Origin: Microbacterium sufflavum
GTDB taxonomy: Bacteria > Actinomycetota > Actinomycetes > Actinomycetales > Microbacteriaceae
Reading direction: 5' to 3'
NCBI RefSeq assembly: GCF_023101165.1
Contig: NZ_CP078076.1
Span: 496,001 to 560,000, forward strand
DNA length: 64,000 bases
Below are positions 8,810 through 16,969 of the stretch, piece after piece. How positions within the stretch are numbered: position 1 is the first letter of the stretch; the number at the start of each line of letters is the position of its first letter. The translations under genes and the position numbers were made by a program. The notes under the pieces are model-generated. The model was not told the origin of the DNA and searched no databases. It was given only the letters and a program-made list of their open reading frames with translations.

Positions 8810-9396
8810 CCACCCCTCCCCCGCCACTGCCACCCGCGACCGCGGTCGAGCCCGCACCGGCCCCGCGTCGGCCGTCGTGGTGGCGTCGCAACGCCGTCGC
8901 GCTCGTCGCACTCGCGGTGCTCGCCCCGGTCACCGCTGCGGCCGTCGGCTGGCAGGAGTGGTATCAGTACTTCGGGTTCGGGGCCAGGGCGGTCACCGCG
9001 ATCACGGTCGACGAAGACGCCTCGGCCGACCTCGCCGGAGCAGAGTGGGGCCCGGTGCGCGGGGGCGAGATCGACGACGTGAGCGGCCTCGACGTCCCCG
9101 ACGGCACGCGGCTGATCGCCGTGGCGGTGCCGGTCGACGCGAGCACCGCGGGCATCGGCTGCGAGCCCCCGAAGCTGGTGGAGCGGGCGACGGGCCGCGA
9201 GTGGCGCCCCGTGCGTCTGGAGATCGGGCTGCTGTCCGACCCGGACGAGCCGGAGACGTGCCTGAGCGCAGAGGCCGGGGAGTACGAGCTGGTCGTGCCG
9301 TTCGTGGTGCCGGACGACGCGGAGGGCCCGTTCTGGGTGGACGTGCGACCCTACGACGCGGGCGGCTCGTTCCTCAGGTTCGCGTTCGAGCTCTGA
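8806..9396 (+). CDS. Membrane-anchored protein of unknown function (third of set)
   Basis: A 196-residue protein with a proline-rich cytoplasmic head (PPPPLPP, PAPAPRRPSWWRR), one membrane helix at about residues 30-48 (VALVALAVLAPVTAAAVG) and an extracytoplasmic domain with two cysteines (GCEPP, ETCLS) that could form a disulfide. The ATG overlaps the previous stop (ATGA). Its 3' end overlaps the convergent membrane protein gene by 46 bases. It does not look like an enzyme. Co-translation with the two preceding single-pass proteins suggests a shared envelope role. Confidence 0.72.
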   Translation: MTTPPPPLPPATAVEPAPAPRRPSWWRRNAVALVALAVLAPVTAAAVGWQEWYQYFGFGARAVTAITVDEDASADLAGAEWGPVRGGEIDDVSGLDVPDGTRLIAVAVPVDASTAGIGCEPPKLVERATGREWRPVRLEIGLLSDPDEPETCLSAEAGEYELVVPFVVPDDAEGPFWVDVRPYDAGGSFLRFAFEL

Positions 9397-10751
9397 CCCC
9401 CCACGGCATCGCGCGGCGGGGCGGCGACGACGGCCGCGGCGACCGCGTCGACCGAGGAGGGCAGCAGCCCCGCGGCATCGGCGACGGCGCGCATCTCCGC
9501 CTCGGCCGCGGAACCGGTGGTGGTGTCGGAGCGCTCCTGCTGCTTGCGTCGCAGTCGCCCGAGCGTGGCGTCGTACGCGCCGCTGATCACGGCGATGCGC
9601 ACGGGCTCGATCAGCAGCATCGGGACGAGGGACACGAGGGGCGTCGCGACCGCCCAGAAGACGAAGTCGTGCGGACCGATCAGGCGGGTGAGACCGAAGG
9701 CCAGGTACGACTCGAGCGCCTTCACCACCACGTACAGCAGGGCGTAGGACGCGACCAGGAGCGGGCCGGCCCGCCACATCAGCAGCAGCGCGCGACCGAT
9801 CGGGCGGAACCGGGCGCCGAGTTCGTCGCCGAGGTCTCTGAGCCGGCGCACGAGCGGGTTGGGGATGGCCTCAGCGTGCTGACGGAACCGCGACAAGAAC
9901 CGGCTCTCGACGCGCAGCTTCTCGGCCACGATCGCCTGCCCGAACACGACGCCGGCGATCGTGAGCCACGCCAGCGGCGCCAGCAGCACCGGACCGGCCT
10001 CCGACAGCACCCAGCCGACCCCGTCCCACAGCCACCGCAGCGGCGCGACCGCGTCCAGCAGTCCCTCGCGCACGTCTTCCAGGACCGCCATCGCGGCTCG
10101 GCTGTCGACCCAGGCCTTGATCGCGTCGAACACGTCGCCGAGCACCATGACCGAGAAGAACACCCAGACGACCTCGAAGTACACCGCCACGGGCGAGAGC
10201 CAGGCGGCGAGTTTCGGCGACCACTTCGACCACGCCCATCGCCCGGCGAACGCGACGACGATGATCGCGATCGTCCAGACGTTGAGGGGCAGGTTGAGCA
10301 CCGTGTCCTCGGAGCCGACGGCCGGTTCGCCGTTGACGCTCGCCGTCCAGATGATCCCGGAGCGCACCTCGAGGGCACGGGCCGAGTAGGTGCGCACGTC
10401 CTCGCCGAGCAGGCCCTGCGCCCAGTACACGGCGAAGAAGGGGAGGATCCCGGCGAGCAGCGCGGTGAGGAACGTCCGGCGCCGGTCGGCGGCGGACTCC
10501 GGGAGCGGGGCGACCTCCTGCAGGTTGCGCAGCCCGTCGCGCAGCACCAGGAACATGGCCACCAGGCTGACGAGCCGGGCGAGGATCGCGATGGGCAGCA
10601 CCAGGAAGCCCAGCGTGGCCGAGGTGGCACCCACGAAACCGGCGATCTCGGTGATCACGTAGTGCACGAGGACCCCGGCCAGGTACCACGCCATGAGCGC
10701 GGGCCAGTGCCGCAGCAGCACGCGCCCGGCGGTCGTCAGGATGGCCAGCAC
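9351..10751 (-). CDS. Polytopic membrane protein of unknown function
   Basis: A 466-residue protein with about eight to ten hydrophobic segments, including residues 5-35, 43-70, 95-115, 155-175, 185-210, 250-275, 325-350 and 365-385. Between the helices are amphipathic stretches rich in Arg and Glu (RLRDLGDELGARF). The C-terminal 65 residues are hydrophilic and Ala/Ser-rich. No transporter signature or catalytic motif was recognised. It is transcribed toward the three-gene envelope set and overlaps its last gene tail-to-tail by 46 bases. A role in the same envelope process is possible but unsupported. Confidence 0.72.
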   Translation of the reverse strand: MLAILTTAGRVLLRHWPALMAWYLAGVLVHYVITEIAGFVGATSATLGFLVLPIAILARLVSLVAMFLVLRDGLRNLQEVAPLPESAADRRRTFLTALLAGILPFFAVYWAQGLLGEDVRTYSARALEVRSGIIWTASVNGEPAVGSEDTVLNLPLNVWTIAIIVVAFAGRWAWSKWSPKLAAWLSPVAVYFEVVWVFFSVMVLGDVFDAIKAWVDSRAAMAVLEDVREGLLDAVAPLRWLWDGVGWVLSEAGPVLLAPLAWLTIAGVVFGQAIVAEKLRVESRFLSRFRQHAEAIPNPLVRRLRDLGDELGARFRPIGRALLLMWRAGPLLVASYALLYVVVKALESYLAFGLTRLIGPHDFVFWAVATPLVSLVPMLLIEPVRIAVISGAYDATLGRLRRKQQERSDTTTGSAAEAEMRAVADAAGLLPSSVDAVAAAVVAAPPRDAVGGQSSNANLRNEPPAS

Positions 10752-10790
10752 AGCGTCAATATATCGGCAGTGCGCCCGCCGCGCGCCTGA

Positions 10791-11378
10791 TCAGTTCCAG
10801 ACGCTGGGGGCGGGCGTGCGCACGGGCGGGAGGGCGGACGCCGCCGCCCAGTCGTGCACCCAGGCGTCGATCTCCGGCACGCCCTCCGGCTTGCCGACCG
10901 CGGCGAACAGCTCCTCGTTGCTCACGGTGCCGCCTGTGCGCCGCAGCACGCGCGCCCGCACGATGGCCCTGGCGTACACCTCGCCGTCGACCACGGCCCG
11001 GTGCTCCAGGAACAGCGCCCTGTCGTCGTGGCCGATGAACCGCGACTGCACCTCGAAGCGCTGCCACAGCTGCAGCGACTTGCGGAACGTGATGGTCTCG
11101 CTCGAGACGACCGCGTACCAGCCGCGCTGCTTCATCACGTCGAACAGCCCGGTGCGGATCAGGTGATCCCAACGGCCGAGGTCGAACAGCGACAGATAGC
11201 GGCCGTTGTTCATGTGCCGGAGGATGTCGAGGTCGGTGGGGAGGGTCGTGACGGTGACGCTGCTCACCGCGGTCGGGTCGAGGGTCTTCCCCTGCCGCAC
11301 GCGACGCCGCGCGCCGAGGATCACGAGGAGGGTCCGCCAGATCACGTTCACGAGGGACGATCGTAGCCAGCGGCGCAC
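10791..11378 (-). CDS. Hot-dog thioesterase family protein (THEM6/4HBT_2-like)
   Basis: A 195-residue acyl-CoA thioesterase-like protein. After a basic, hydrophobic N-terminus comes the family hallmark LRHMNNGRYLSLFDLGRWD (about residues 53-71), the motif on the central hot-dog helix, then SSETITFRKSLQLWQRFEVQSRFIGHDDRALFLEH. Cleavage of an acyl-CoA thioester is the family expectation; the substrate is unknown. The start is uncertain: a GTG at 11378 gives the full length, whereas a GTG at 11351 lies just after TACGAT, which could be the -10 of a leaderless transcript. It stands alone on this strand. Confidence 0.75.
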   Translation of the reverse strand: MRRWLRSSLVNVIWRTLLVILGARRRVRQGKTLDPTAVSSVTVTTLPTDLDILRHMNNGRYLSLFDLGRWDHLIRTGLFDVMKQRGWYAVVSSETITFRKSLQLWQRFEVQSRFIGHDDRALFLEHRAVVDGEVYARAIVRARVLRRTGGTVSNEELFAAVGKPEGVPEIDAWVHDWAAASALPPVRTPAPSVWN

Positions 11379-11469
11379 GAACCGTGAATATCGTTGTGCG
11401 GTTCCTCCAGGCCGTTCACCCGCGCGTCACCCCGCTCCGCGCCGATTTCGAGTTTTCACGGGCCGCGCG

Positions 11470-11475
11470 TAGAGT
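11470..11475 (+). promoter_or_regulatory. -10 box for leaderless acetyltransferase gene
   Basis: TAGAGT is followed by six bases and then the ATG at 11482; a weak -35 (TTCGAG, 11447-11452) lies 17 bases upstream. No Shine-Dalgarno sequence precedes the ATG. Confidence 0.5.
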
Positions 11476-11481
11476 CACCGC

Positions 11482-11991
11482 ATGAGCGCCGAAGCCCAGC
11501 CCGAAGTCATCGTCCGTCCGGTCCGTGATGTGGATGCCGAAGCCCTCGGTCGCGTGCACGCGCAGTGCTGGCACGAGACCTACGATCACCTGATCAGCAA
11601 GGCCGCGCTGGAGAAGGTCTCGCCCCGCCGCATGGCCGAGCTGTGGACGCACTGGGCCGCCCAGGGCCCCGACTTCAAGATGAACGCGGCCCTCGTCGAC
11701 GGCGAGATCGTCGGCTTCGTCGGCTCCGGCCCCGCCCGCGACAAGGACGCCCCCGCCTTCCGGGAGCTCTACTTCATCTACCTGCTCGACGCGTACCACT
11801 CCACCGGCATCGGCCAGAAGCTGTTCGACGCCGCAGTCGAGAAGGACGAGCCGCTCTACCTGTGGGTCGCGGAGGACAACCCCCGCGCGCACCGCTTCTA
11901 CACGCGCAACGGCTTCCACCTCGACGGCGCCTCGCACACCGAGCCCTTCCTCGGCGAGACGCTGACCGAGGTCCGCTTCGTCCGTCCCTGA
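11482..11991 (+). CDS. GNAT-family N-acetyltransferase
   Basis: A 169-residue acetyltransferase of the GNAT fold, transferring an acetyl group from acetyl-CoA to an amine. The fold is seen in IVRPVRDVDAEALGRVHAQCWHE at the start, the strand FRELYFIYLLDAY followed by the CoA pyrophosphate loop HSTGIGQKL (about residues 113-121), and the closing motif WVAEDNPRAHRFYTRNGF. The acceptor cannot be inferred. It appears to be leaderless and is followed 24 bases later by dephospho-CoA kinase on the same strand, which may be a simple neighbour. Confidence 0.88.
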   Translation: MSAEAQPEVIVRPVRDVDAEALGRVHAQCWHETYDHLISKAALEKVSPRRMAELWTHWAAQGPDFKMNAALVDGEIVGFVGSGPARDKDAPAFRELYFIYLLDAYHSTGIGQKLFDAAVEKDEPLYLWVAEDNPRAHRFYTRNGFHLDGASHTEPFLGETLTEVRFVRP

Positions 11992-12015
11992 CGCGTCGCG
12001 ACACGGAGAACCCTC

Positions 12016-12648
12016 GTGACGGCGGCGATCCTGGTCGGACTCACGGGCGGGATCGCCGCGGGGAAGAGCACGGTCGCGCGCGCCCTGGCCGCGCACGGTG
12101 CCCGCATCGTAGACGGTGACGCGGCCGCCCGTGCCATCGTCGATCCCGGCACCACGGACGGCGCGGCGCTGCTCGACCGGATCACGGCGCTGCTCGGGGC
12201 CGAGGTCCGCACGGCGGACGGGTCTCTCGACCGGGCGGCGGTCGCGGCACGCGTGTTCGACGATCCCGCCCTCCTCTCCCGCTACAACGCCCTGCTGCGC
12301 CCGGCTCTGCTGGCCGAGGTGGCTGCGCGCATCGCCGAGGCCCGCCGCGAACCGGGTGTCGTGGTGCACGAGATCCCGCTGCTCAGCCGCACCACCGCCC
12401 CCCTGCCCTGGACGTACGACCGGGTCGTGACGGTCGAAGCCGCCGAGGCCATGCGCCTGCGCCGGTTGCGGGAGGAGCGGGGGCACGATGCGGCCGAGGC
12501 CGAGCGGCGGCTCCGCGCACAGGGCGCCGAGGCCGACCGGATCGCGATCGCCGACGAGGTGCTGCGCACGGACGGCACCCTCGCCGACACTCTCGCCGCG
12601 ACGGCCGTGCTGTGGGAGCGGCTCAGCGCTGCGCGTCCGCCGCGGTGA
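12016..12648 (+). CDS. coaE: Dephospho-CoA kinase
   Basis: P-loop kinase of 210 residues that phosphorylates the 3'-hydroxyl of dephospho-CoA, the last step of CoA synthesis, in the cytoplasm. It has the Walker A loop GLTGGIAAGKSTV (about residues 8-20), VDGDAAAR, the lid region RLRRLREERG and HEIPLLSR. The start is GTG at 12016. Its 3' end overlaps the convergent epimerase gene by 26 bases. CoaE in many actinobacteria is longer or fused to another domain, so this compact form may be a second kinase; a CoA-demanding catabolic island starts directly downstream. Confidence 0.88.
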   Translation: MTAAILVGLTGGIAAGKSTVARALAAHGARIVDGDAAARAIVDPGTTDGAALLDRITALLGAEVRTADGSLDRAAVAARVFDDPALLSRYNALLRPALLAEVAARIAEARREPGVVVHEIPLLSRTTAPLPWTYDRVVTVEAAEAMRLRRLREERGHDAAEAERRLRAQGAEADRIAIADEVLRTDGTLADTLAATAVLWERLSAARPPR

Positions 12649-13537
12649 CGATCTCCGCCAGCGCGCGCTCGACATCGCCCCGGTCGTAGCCGAGCAGGGC
12701 GGTCTCCGCGGGGTCCGGCTCGTACGCGATCACCGCGCCGCGGCCCTGCACGATGAAGCGGTCGGGCTGGAACGGATGCTCCTCGTCGCGCTCCTCGATC
12801 GTGTGCGCGCTGCCGGCGGCGTCGGCGAGCAGCTGGAAGTAGTCGCGATACGTGAGGTTCGCGTCGCCCACCAGGTAGGCCCGCCCGCCCTCGCCCGCAT
12901 CGAGCGCGCCCTGCACGGCCTGCGAGAGCGAGCGCACCGACAGGTAGTTGGTGCCGCCCGGCGGGGCGAACAGCGCGGGTTCGTCGAGCTCGCCGCGCGT
13001 CCACGCGATCATGCGGGCGAACCGCCGCAGGCCGCGCTCATCGGCGCCGACGATCGACGGCGGGTTCAGGGTGATCGCCGCGAAACCGTCGTCGCTCAGG
13101 GCGCGGGTGCGCTCGTCGGCGTCGCGCCGCGCCGCCACGTAGGGGATCCGCTCCGCCCACTCCGGGTGCAGCTGGTGGTAGTAGCTGCCGATCTGCACGA
13201 ACCGGCCGACGCCCGCGGTCTTCGCGAGCGCGGCGAAGCGCGGCACCCCGACGCTCTGCGTGCGCTCCCAGAACGCGTCGTCCTCCTGCGCGGCGGGCAC
13301 GTGGCGGATGTCGTTGCCCGCCGCGAACACGACCGCGTCGAAACCGTCGAGCAGCGCGGCGGATCCGGCGTCGGTGTAGTCGCCCCGGAGGCGCGGCATC
13401 CCGGCGATGGCCCGGGGGTCGCGCTCGGACGGCTCGCGCCGCGCCATCACGGTCACCGCGTCACCGCGCGCGGCGAGGTCGGCGGCAACGTGACTGCCGA
13501 TCATCCCGGTCGCGCCGACCACCAGCACCCGGCTCAT
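12623..13537 (-). CDS. NAD(P)-dependent epimerase/dehydratase-family (atypical SDR) protein
   Basis: A 304-residue extended or atypical SDR. The dinucleotide fold is at the extreme N-terminus (SRVLVVGATGMIGSHVAADL, TGxxGxxG type). It continues with DAVVFAAGND and the active-site region VQIGSYYHQLHPEW, where a Tyr pair replaces the classical YxxxK spacing, then LNPPSIVGADERGL. It probably reduces or isomerises a carbonyl of a pathway intermediate. It is last in a coupled three-gene unit with a MaoC-type hydratase and an SDR (four-base overlaps), driven from the KstR2-site cluster at 15275-15358. The substrate is unknown. Confidence 0.8.
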   Translation of the reverse strand: MSRVLVVGATGMIGSHVAADLAARGDAVTVMARREPSERDPRAIAGMPRLRGDYTDAGSAALLDGFDAVVFAAGNDIRHVPAAQEDDAFWERTQSVGVPRFAALAKTAGVGRFVQIGSYYHQLHPEWAERIPYVAARRDADERTRALSDDGFAAITLNPPSIVGADERGLRRFARMIAWTRGELDEPALFAPPGGTNYLSVRSLSQAVQGALDAGEGGRAYLVGDANLTYRDYFQLLADAAGSAHTIEERDEEHPFQPDRFIVQGRGAVIAYEPDPAETALLGYDRGDVERALAEIVTAADAQR

Positions 13538-14316
13538 GCGAACACCGCCCGGCCGTCGGAGATCACGGACGTCCCGTCGCGCCGCAACTCGAAGTCGCCG
13601 CCGTGCCACGACTCGACCTCGAGCACATCGCCCGGGATGACCGGACCGCTGAACCGGCCCCGTAGCGAGCGGAGGTCGGCCGGATGCGCGCCCTGCTCGG
13701 AAGCGAGGACGAGGGTGGTGGCGGCGAGCGTGCACAGCCCCTGGAGGATCGGCACGGTCTGCCCGATCCGCGCGGACGCCGCGGGATCGATGTGGATGTG
13801 GTGGCGGTCGCCGGTCAGCCGGTACAGGGCGGCCTGCGTCGGGAACGTCGTCACGGCGGCCGTCGCACCCACCGGTCGCTCGTCGGTGGCAGCCCGCGCC
13901 GGGCCCCGTCCCCCACCGAACCCGCCCGCACCGGGCGCGAACAGTGACCAGGTCGCGGTGAACTCGGCGCACTCCACGATCACGTCGAACACGGCCGCGG
14001 AACCCTTGTCCCACACGTCGCCAACGCGGGCGGACAGCCGCAGCTCGCCCGAGCGCGGCAGCGGCCGGTGCACCTCCAGCGTCTGCGAGCCGTGCACGGC
14101 GCGGTCGTCGAACGCCCCCGCCTCGGCGAGCACGTCGGGCGCCCACTGCGCGAGCGTCAGCCCGAACGACGGGAGCACGCGCAGACGGTCCTCGAACACG
14201 AGATCGAGGTCGGTCGCGGCGGCCCCGACCGACAGCGCGTAGAGGATCGCGTCGCGCTCGTCGTAGCCGACCGTCCGCTCGCCGAGGTCGCGCCCGGCCC
14301 AGTCGCCCGCGCTCAT
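13534..14316 (-). CDS. MaoC-like (hydratase-2 type) enoyl-CoA hydratase
   Basis: A 260-residue double hot-dog protein of the MaoC / peroxisomal hydratase-2 family, expected to hydrate an enoyl-CoA to an (R)-3-hydroxyacyl-CoA. The N-terminal hot-dog has GYDERDAILYALSVGA; the C-terminal one carries the catalytic stretch LTGDRHHIHIDPAASARIG (about residues 168-186), where Asp and His of the D-x4-H motif are kept, followed by ILQGLCTLA. It is coupled by ATGA overlap to the SDR upstream and the epimerase downstream. In steroid degraders such proteins work on side-chain or ring acyl-CoAs; here it is in the KstR2-type regulon. Confidence 0.88.
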   Translation of the reverse strand: MSAGDWAGRDLGERTVGYDERDAILYALSVGAAATDLDLVFEDRLRVLPSFGLTLAQWAPDVLAEAGAFDDRAVHGSQTLEVHRPLPRSGELRLSARVGDVWDKGSAAVFDVIVECAEFTATWSLFAPGAGGFGGGRGPARAATDERPVGATAAVTTFPTQAALYRLTGDRHHIHIDPAASARIGQTVPILQGLCTLAATTLVLASEQGAHPADLRSLRGRFSGPVIPGDVLEVESWHGGDFELRRDGTSVISDGRAVFA

Positions 14317-15215
14317 GCGCCGTACACCGGCTCGGGGGCAGCAGCTTCGGCGACCAGGGCCCGCACCGCCTCGCCGACCTCGGCCGCGTCCCACCGCCGA
14401 TCCCGGTCACGCCGGGGCCCGTGCCGCCATCCCTCCTCCAGGCAGAGGCGGCCGCCCTCGATCTCCAGCACGCGGCCGGTGACGTCGCAGTCCGCGCTGG
14501 CGAGCCAGGCGACCACGGGCGAGACGTTCGCCGGGTCCATGCGATCGAAGCCGTGCGCGGGCGCGGCCATCGCGTCGGCGAAGGGCCCCTCGGTCATGCG
14601 CGTGCGGGCGGATGGGGCGATCGCGTTGACGTGCACGCCGTACCGCTGCAGCTCGGCGGCGGCCACGAGGGTGAGGGAGGCGATGCCGCCCTTCGCGGCG
14701 GAGTAGGCCGCCTGCCCGATGCTGCCCTGGAGCCCGGCGCCGGACGAGGTGTTCACGACGCGGGCGACCGGCTGCCGCCCGGCCTTGGCCTCGGCACGCC
14801 AGTGCGCGCTCGCGTGGCGCAGCGGCGCGAAGTGCCCCTTGAGGTGCACGCGGATCACCGCGTCCCACTCGTCCTCGCCGGCGTTGACCAGCATGCGGTC
14901 GCGCACGAACCCGGCGTTGTTCACGAGGATGTCCAGTCGTCCGAACGCCGTGAGCGCCTGCTCGACGAGGGCCCCGGCCTGCGCGAAGTCGGCGATGTCG
15001 GCGCCGTTCGCGATCGCCTCTCCCCCGGCGGCCTCGATGAGCTCGACGACCTCCTGCGCCGGACCGACCGAGACGCCGTCACCGTCGAGGGTCGTGCCGA
15101 GGTCATTCACGACCACCCTCGCCCCCTGGCGCGCGAGCTCCAGCGCGTGCTCTCGGCCGAGGCCGCGACCGGCACCGGTGACGATGGCCACGCGGCCTTC
15201 GAGTATTCCTGCCAT
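14313..15215 (-). CDS. SDR dehydrogenase, Rv3548c/hydroxyacyl-CoA dehydrogenase-like
   Basis: A 300-residue short-chain dehydrogenase of the long, (R)-3-hydroxyacyl-CoA dehydrogenase-like type, with NAD motif VTGAGRGLGREHA, NDLG, NNAGFVRDRML and catalytic Ser...YSAAK. The layout matches the SDR coded close to echA20 in mycobacterial steroid clusters. Together with the MaoC hydratase it can form a hydratase/dehydrogenase pair of beta-oxidation. The ATG at 15215 has an upstream GGAGAG ribosome site. The gene is divergent from echA20, with three KstR2-type operators in the 153-base gap. The substrate is inferred from context only. Confidence 0.88.
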   Translation of the reverse strand: MAGILEGRVAIVTGAGRGLGREHALELARQGARVVVNDLGTTLDGDGVSVGPAQEVVELIEAAGGEAIANGADIADFAQAGALVEQALTAFGRLDILVNNAGFVRDRMLVNAGEDEWDAVIRVHLKGHFAPLRHASAHWRAEAKAGRQPVARVVNTSSGAGLQGSIGQAAYSAAKGGIASLTLVAAAELQRYGVHVNAIAPSARTRMTEGPFADAMAAPAHGFDRMDPANVSPVVAWLASADCDVTGRVLEIEGGRLCLEEGWRHGPRRDRDRRWDAAEVGEAVRALVAEAAAPEPVYGA

Positions 15216-15274
15216 GGTCGACTCTCCTTCGAGCGGCGTCGGCGGACGCGGGTGGGATGCGCCCGAGCATACCA

Positions 15275-15292
15275 ACCAAGCAATTGCTAGGG
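15275..15292. promoter_or_regulatory. KstR2-type operator, site 1
   Basis: ACCAAGCAATTGCTAGGG. The first 14 bases match 9 of 10 fixed positions of the published mycobacterial KstR2 motif AnCAAGnnCTTGnT, and the full 18 bases form the extended palindrome seen at other sites here. It lies in the divergent gap between the SDR/MaoC unit and echA20. Confidence 0.8.
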
Positions 15293-15320
15293 CAAATGCA
15301 CGGTGAGGGTTCCGTCGATA

Positions 15321-15338
15321 ACCAAGCAACTGCTAGGG
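15321..15338. promoter_or_regulatory. KstR2-type operator, site 2
   Basis: ACCAAGCAACTGCTAGGG, differing from site 1 at a single base; its first 14 bases match 8 of 10 fixed positions. Centre-to-centre spacing from site 1 is 46 bases. Confidence 0.75.
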
Positions 15339-15340
15339 TG

Positions 15341-15358
15341 CTTGAGCAAACGTTAGGT
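15341..15358. promoter_or_regulatory. KstR2-type operator, site 3 (degenerate)
   Basis: CTTGAGCAAACGTTAGGT; the reverse complement matches 7 of 10 fixed positions. It is two bases from site 2 and ends over a TAGGTT (15354-15359) that could be the -10 of the echA20 operon, ten bases before its ATG. It is the weakest of the three sites. Confidence 0.55.
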
Positions 15359-15368
15359 TAGGTGTCCG

Positions 15369-16127
15369 ATGACGATCACTTCCACCCTGCACCCTCGCGG
15401 CGTCCGCACCGTCACGATGGACTACCCGCCGGTGAACGCACTCCCCGTCGCCGGGTGGTTCGACGTGGCCGCCGCGATGCGCGAGGCCACGGCCGACGCC
15501 GAGACCCGCGTCGTCATCCTCCGCGCCGAGGGCCGCGGGTTCAACGCGGGCGTCGACATCAAGGAGATGCAGCGCATCGAGGGCTTCTCCGGCATCCTCG
15601 GCGCCAACCGCGGCTGTTACGAGGCGTTCAAGGCCATCTACGAGTGCGCCGTTCCGGTCATCGCCGCCGTCAACGGTTTCTGCCTGGGCGGCGGGATCGG
15701 CCTCGTCGGCAACAGCGACGTGATCGTCGCCTCCGACGACGCGACCTTCGGCGTGCCCGAAGTGGACCGCGGCGCGCTCGGCGCCGCCACCCACCTGGCC
15801 CGCCTCGTGCCGCAGCATCTGCTGCGCTCGCTGTACTTCACGAGCCGCACGGTGACGGCGCAGCGTCTCGCGGAGTTCGGATCCGTCGACGCGGTGGTGC
15901 CGCGCGCCGACCTCGACGCGACCGCGCTCGCGCTCGCGGAGGAGATCGCCGCGAAGGACCCGCGCGTCATCCGCGCCGCCAAGGAGGCGCTGAACGGCAT
16001 CGACCCGATCGACGTCAACCGCAGCTACCGGTTCGAGCAGGGCTTCACGTTCGAGCTCAACCTCGCCGGCGTCGCCGACCAGCACCGCGACGCGTTCGTC
16101 GCGACCGGCGAGAACCTGACGACATGA
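15369..16127 (+). CDS. echA20: Steroid ring-D cleaving enoyl-CoA hydratase-family enzyme EchA20
   Basis: Crotonase-fold enzyme of 252 residues, very close in pattern to mycobacterial EchA20 (Rv3550). EchA20 hydrolytically opens the remaining ring of HIEC-CoA to COCHEA-CoA in steroid ring C/D degradation. Visible are DYPPVNALP, RGFNAGVDIKEMQR (oxyanion-hole loop), PVIAAVNGFCLGGGIGL, PEVDRGALGAATHL and the C-terminal SYRFEQGFTFELNLAGVADQHRDAF. It is the first gene of a four-gene coupled unit with ipdA, ipdB and ipdC, the order known from mycobacteria and rhodococci. The ATG at 15369 has no ribosome site, so a short or absent leader is likely. Operators 1-3 lie just upstream. Confidence 0.93.
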   Translation: MTITSTLHPRGVRTVTMDYPPVNALPVAGWFDVAAAMREATADAETRVVILRAEGRGFNAGVDIKEMQRIEGFSGILGANRGCYEAFKAIYECAVPVIAAVNGFCLGGGIGLVGNSDVIVASDDATFGVPEVDRGALGAATHLARLVPQHLLRSLYFTSRTVTAQRLAEFGSVDAVVPRADLDATALALAEEIAAKDPRVIRAAKEALNGIDPIDVNRSYRFEQGFTFELNLAGVADQHRDAFVATGENLTT

Positions 16128-16969
16128 CCGCCGCCGGATCCGCCGCCGATCTCGCGCCGCTGATCCGCGACGGCATGACGATCGGCGTCGGCGGCTGGGG
16201 TTCGCGGCGTAAGCCGATGGCCCTCGTGCGGCAGATCGTGCTCTCCGGGGCGCGCGACCTGCGCATCGTCAGCTTCGGCGGACCGGACGTGGGCCTGCTC
16301 TGCGCCACCGGCCAGGCGTCCGAGATCGTGCACGGGTTCGTCTCGCTCGACAGCATCGCGATCGACCCTTACTTCGCGGACGCCCGGCAGTCCGGCGCGG
16401 TGCGCAGCGTGGAGTACGACGAGGCGATGCTGGTCGCCGGACTCCGCGCCGCCGCCCGGCGCCTGCCCTTCGAGGCCACCCGGGCGGGGGCGGGCTCGGA
16501 CGCCGTCAGCCGCAACCCCCAGATCCGCACGATCACATCGCCCTACGCCGACGCCGAGGTGCTGGTGGCGATGCCCGCCGTGCCCCTCGACCTCGCCCTG
16601 CTCCACCTCGATCGGGCCGACGCCGCCGGCACCGCCGTGTGCCTCGGGCCGGACCTGTTCTTCGACGACCTGTTCGCGGGCGCGGCGGCGCACACCGTGG
16701 TGAGCGTGGAGGAGGTGGTGGACACCGCCGCGCTGTGGACGGGGCTCGGCCCCACGGCGCGCTTCCTCGACCGCACGCTCACCGACCGGATCGTGCATGC
16801 CCCGGGCGGAGCCGGGTTCACGGCGCATCCGCCCCATCACGACCGCGACGAGGAGGGGCAGCGCGCCTACGCCGCCGCGGCCGCCTCGCCCGCGGACCGT
16901 GAGGCGTATCTGACCCGGTTCCGGGCGGGCGAGCTCGCCCCGCGGACGAGTGAGGCGGCGACACCATGA
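16124..16969 (+). CDS. ipdA: COCHEA-CoA hydrolase alpha subunit, IpdA paralogue 1
   Basis: Class I CoA-transferase-fold alpha subunit, 281 residues. IpdAB hydrolyses the last carbocyclic ring of the steroid nucleus as COCHEA-CoA and needs no acceptor acid. The family signature GWGSRRKPMALVRQI is at about residues 25-39; FGGPDVGLL, GFVSLDSI, VEYDEAML and an Arg in TRAGAGSD follow, the acid/Arg neighbourhood of the IpdA active site. It overlaps echA20 and ipdB by four bases each. The C-terminal third (APGGAGFTAHPPHHDRDEEGQ) departs more from the family pattern than the second copy at 30211. Which copy handles COCHEA-CoA is open. Confidence 0.88.
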   Translation: MTAAGSAADLAPLIRDGMTIGVGGWGSRRKPMALVRQIVLSGARDLRIVSFGGPDVGLLCATGQASEIVHGFVSLDSIAIDPYFADARQSGAVRSVEYDEAMLVAGLRAAARRLPFEATRAGAGSDAVSRNPQIRTITSPYADAEVLVAMPAVPLDLALLHLDRADAAGTAVCLGPDLFFDDLFAGAAAHTVVSVEEVVDTAALWTGLGPTARFLDRTLTDRIVHAPGGAGFTAHPPHHDRDEEGQRAYAAAAASPADREAYLTRFRAGELAPRTSEAATP

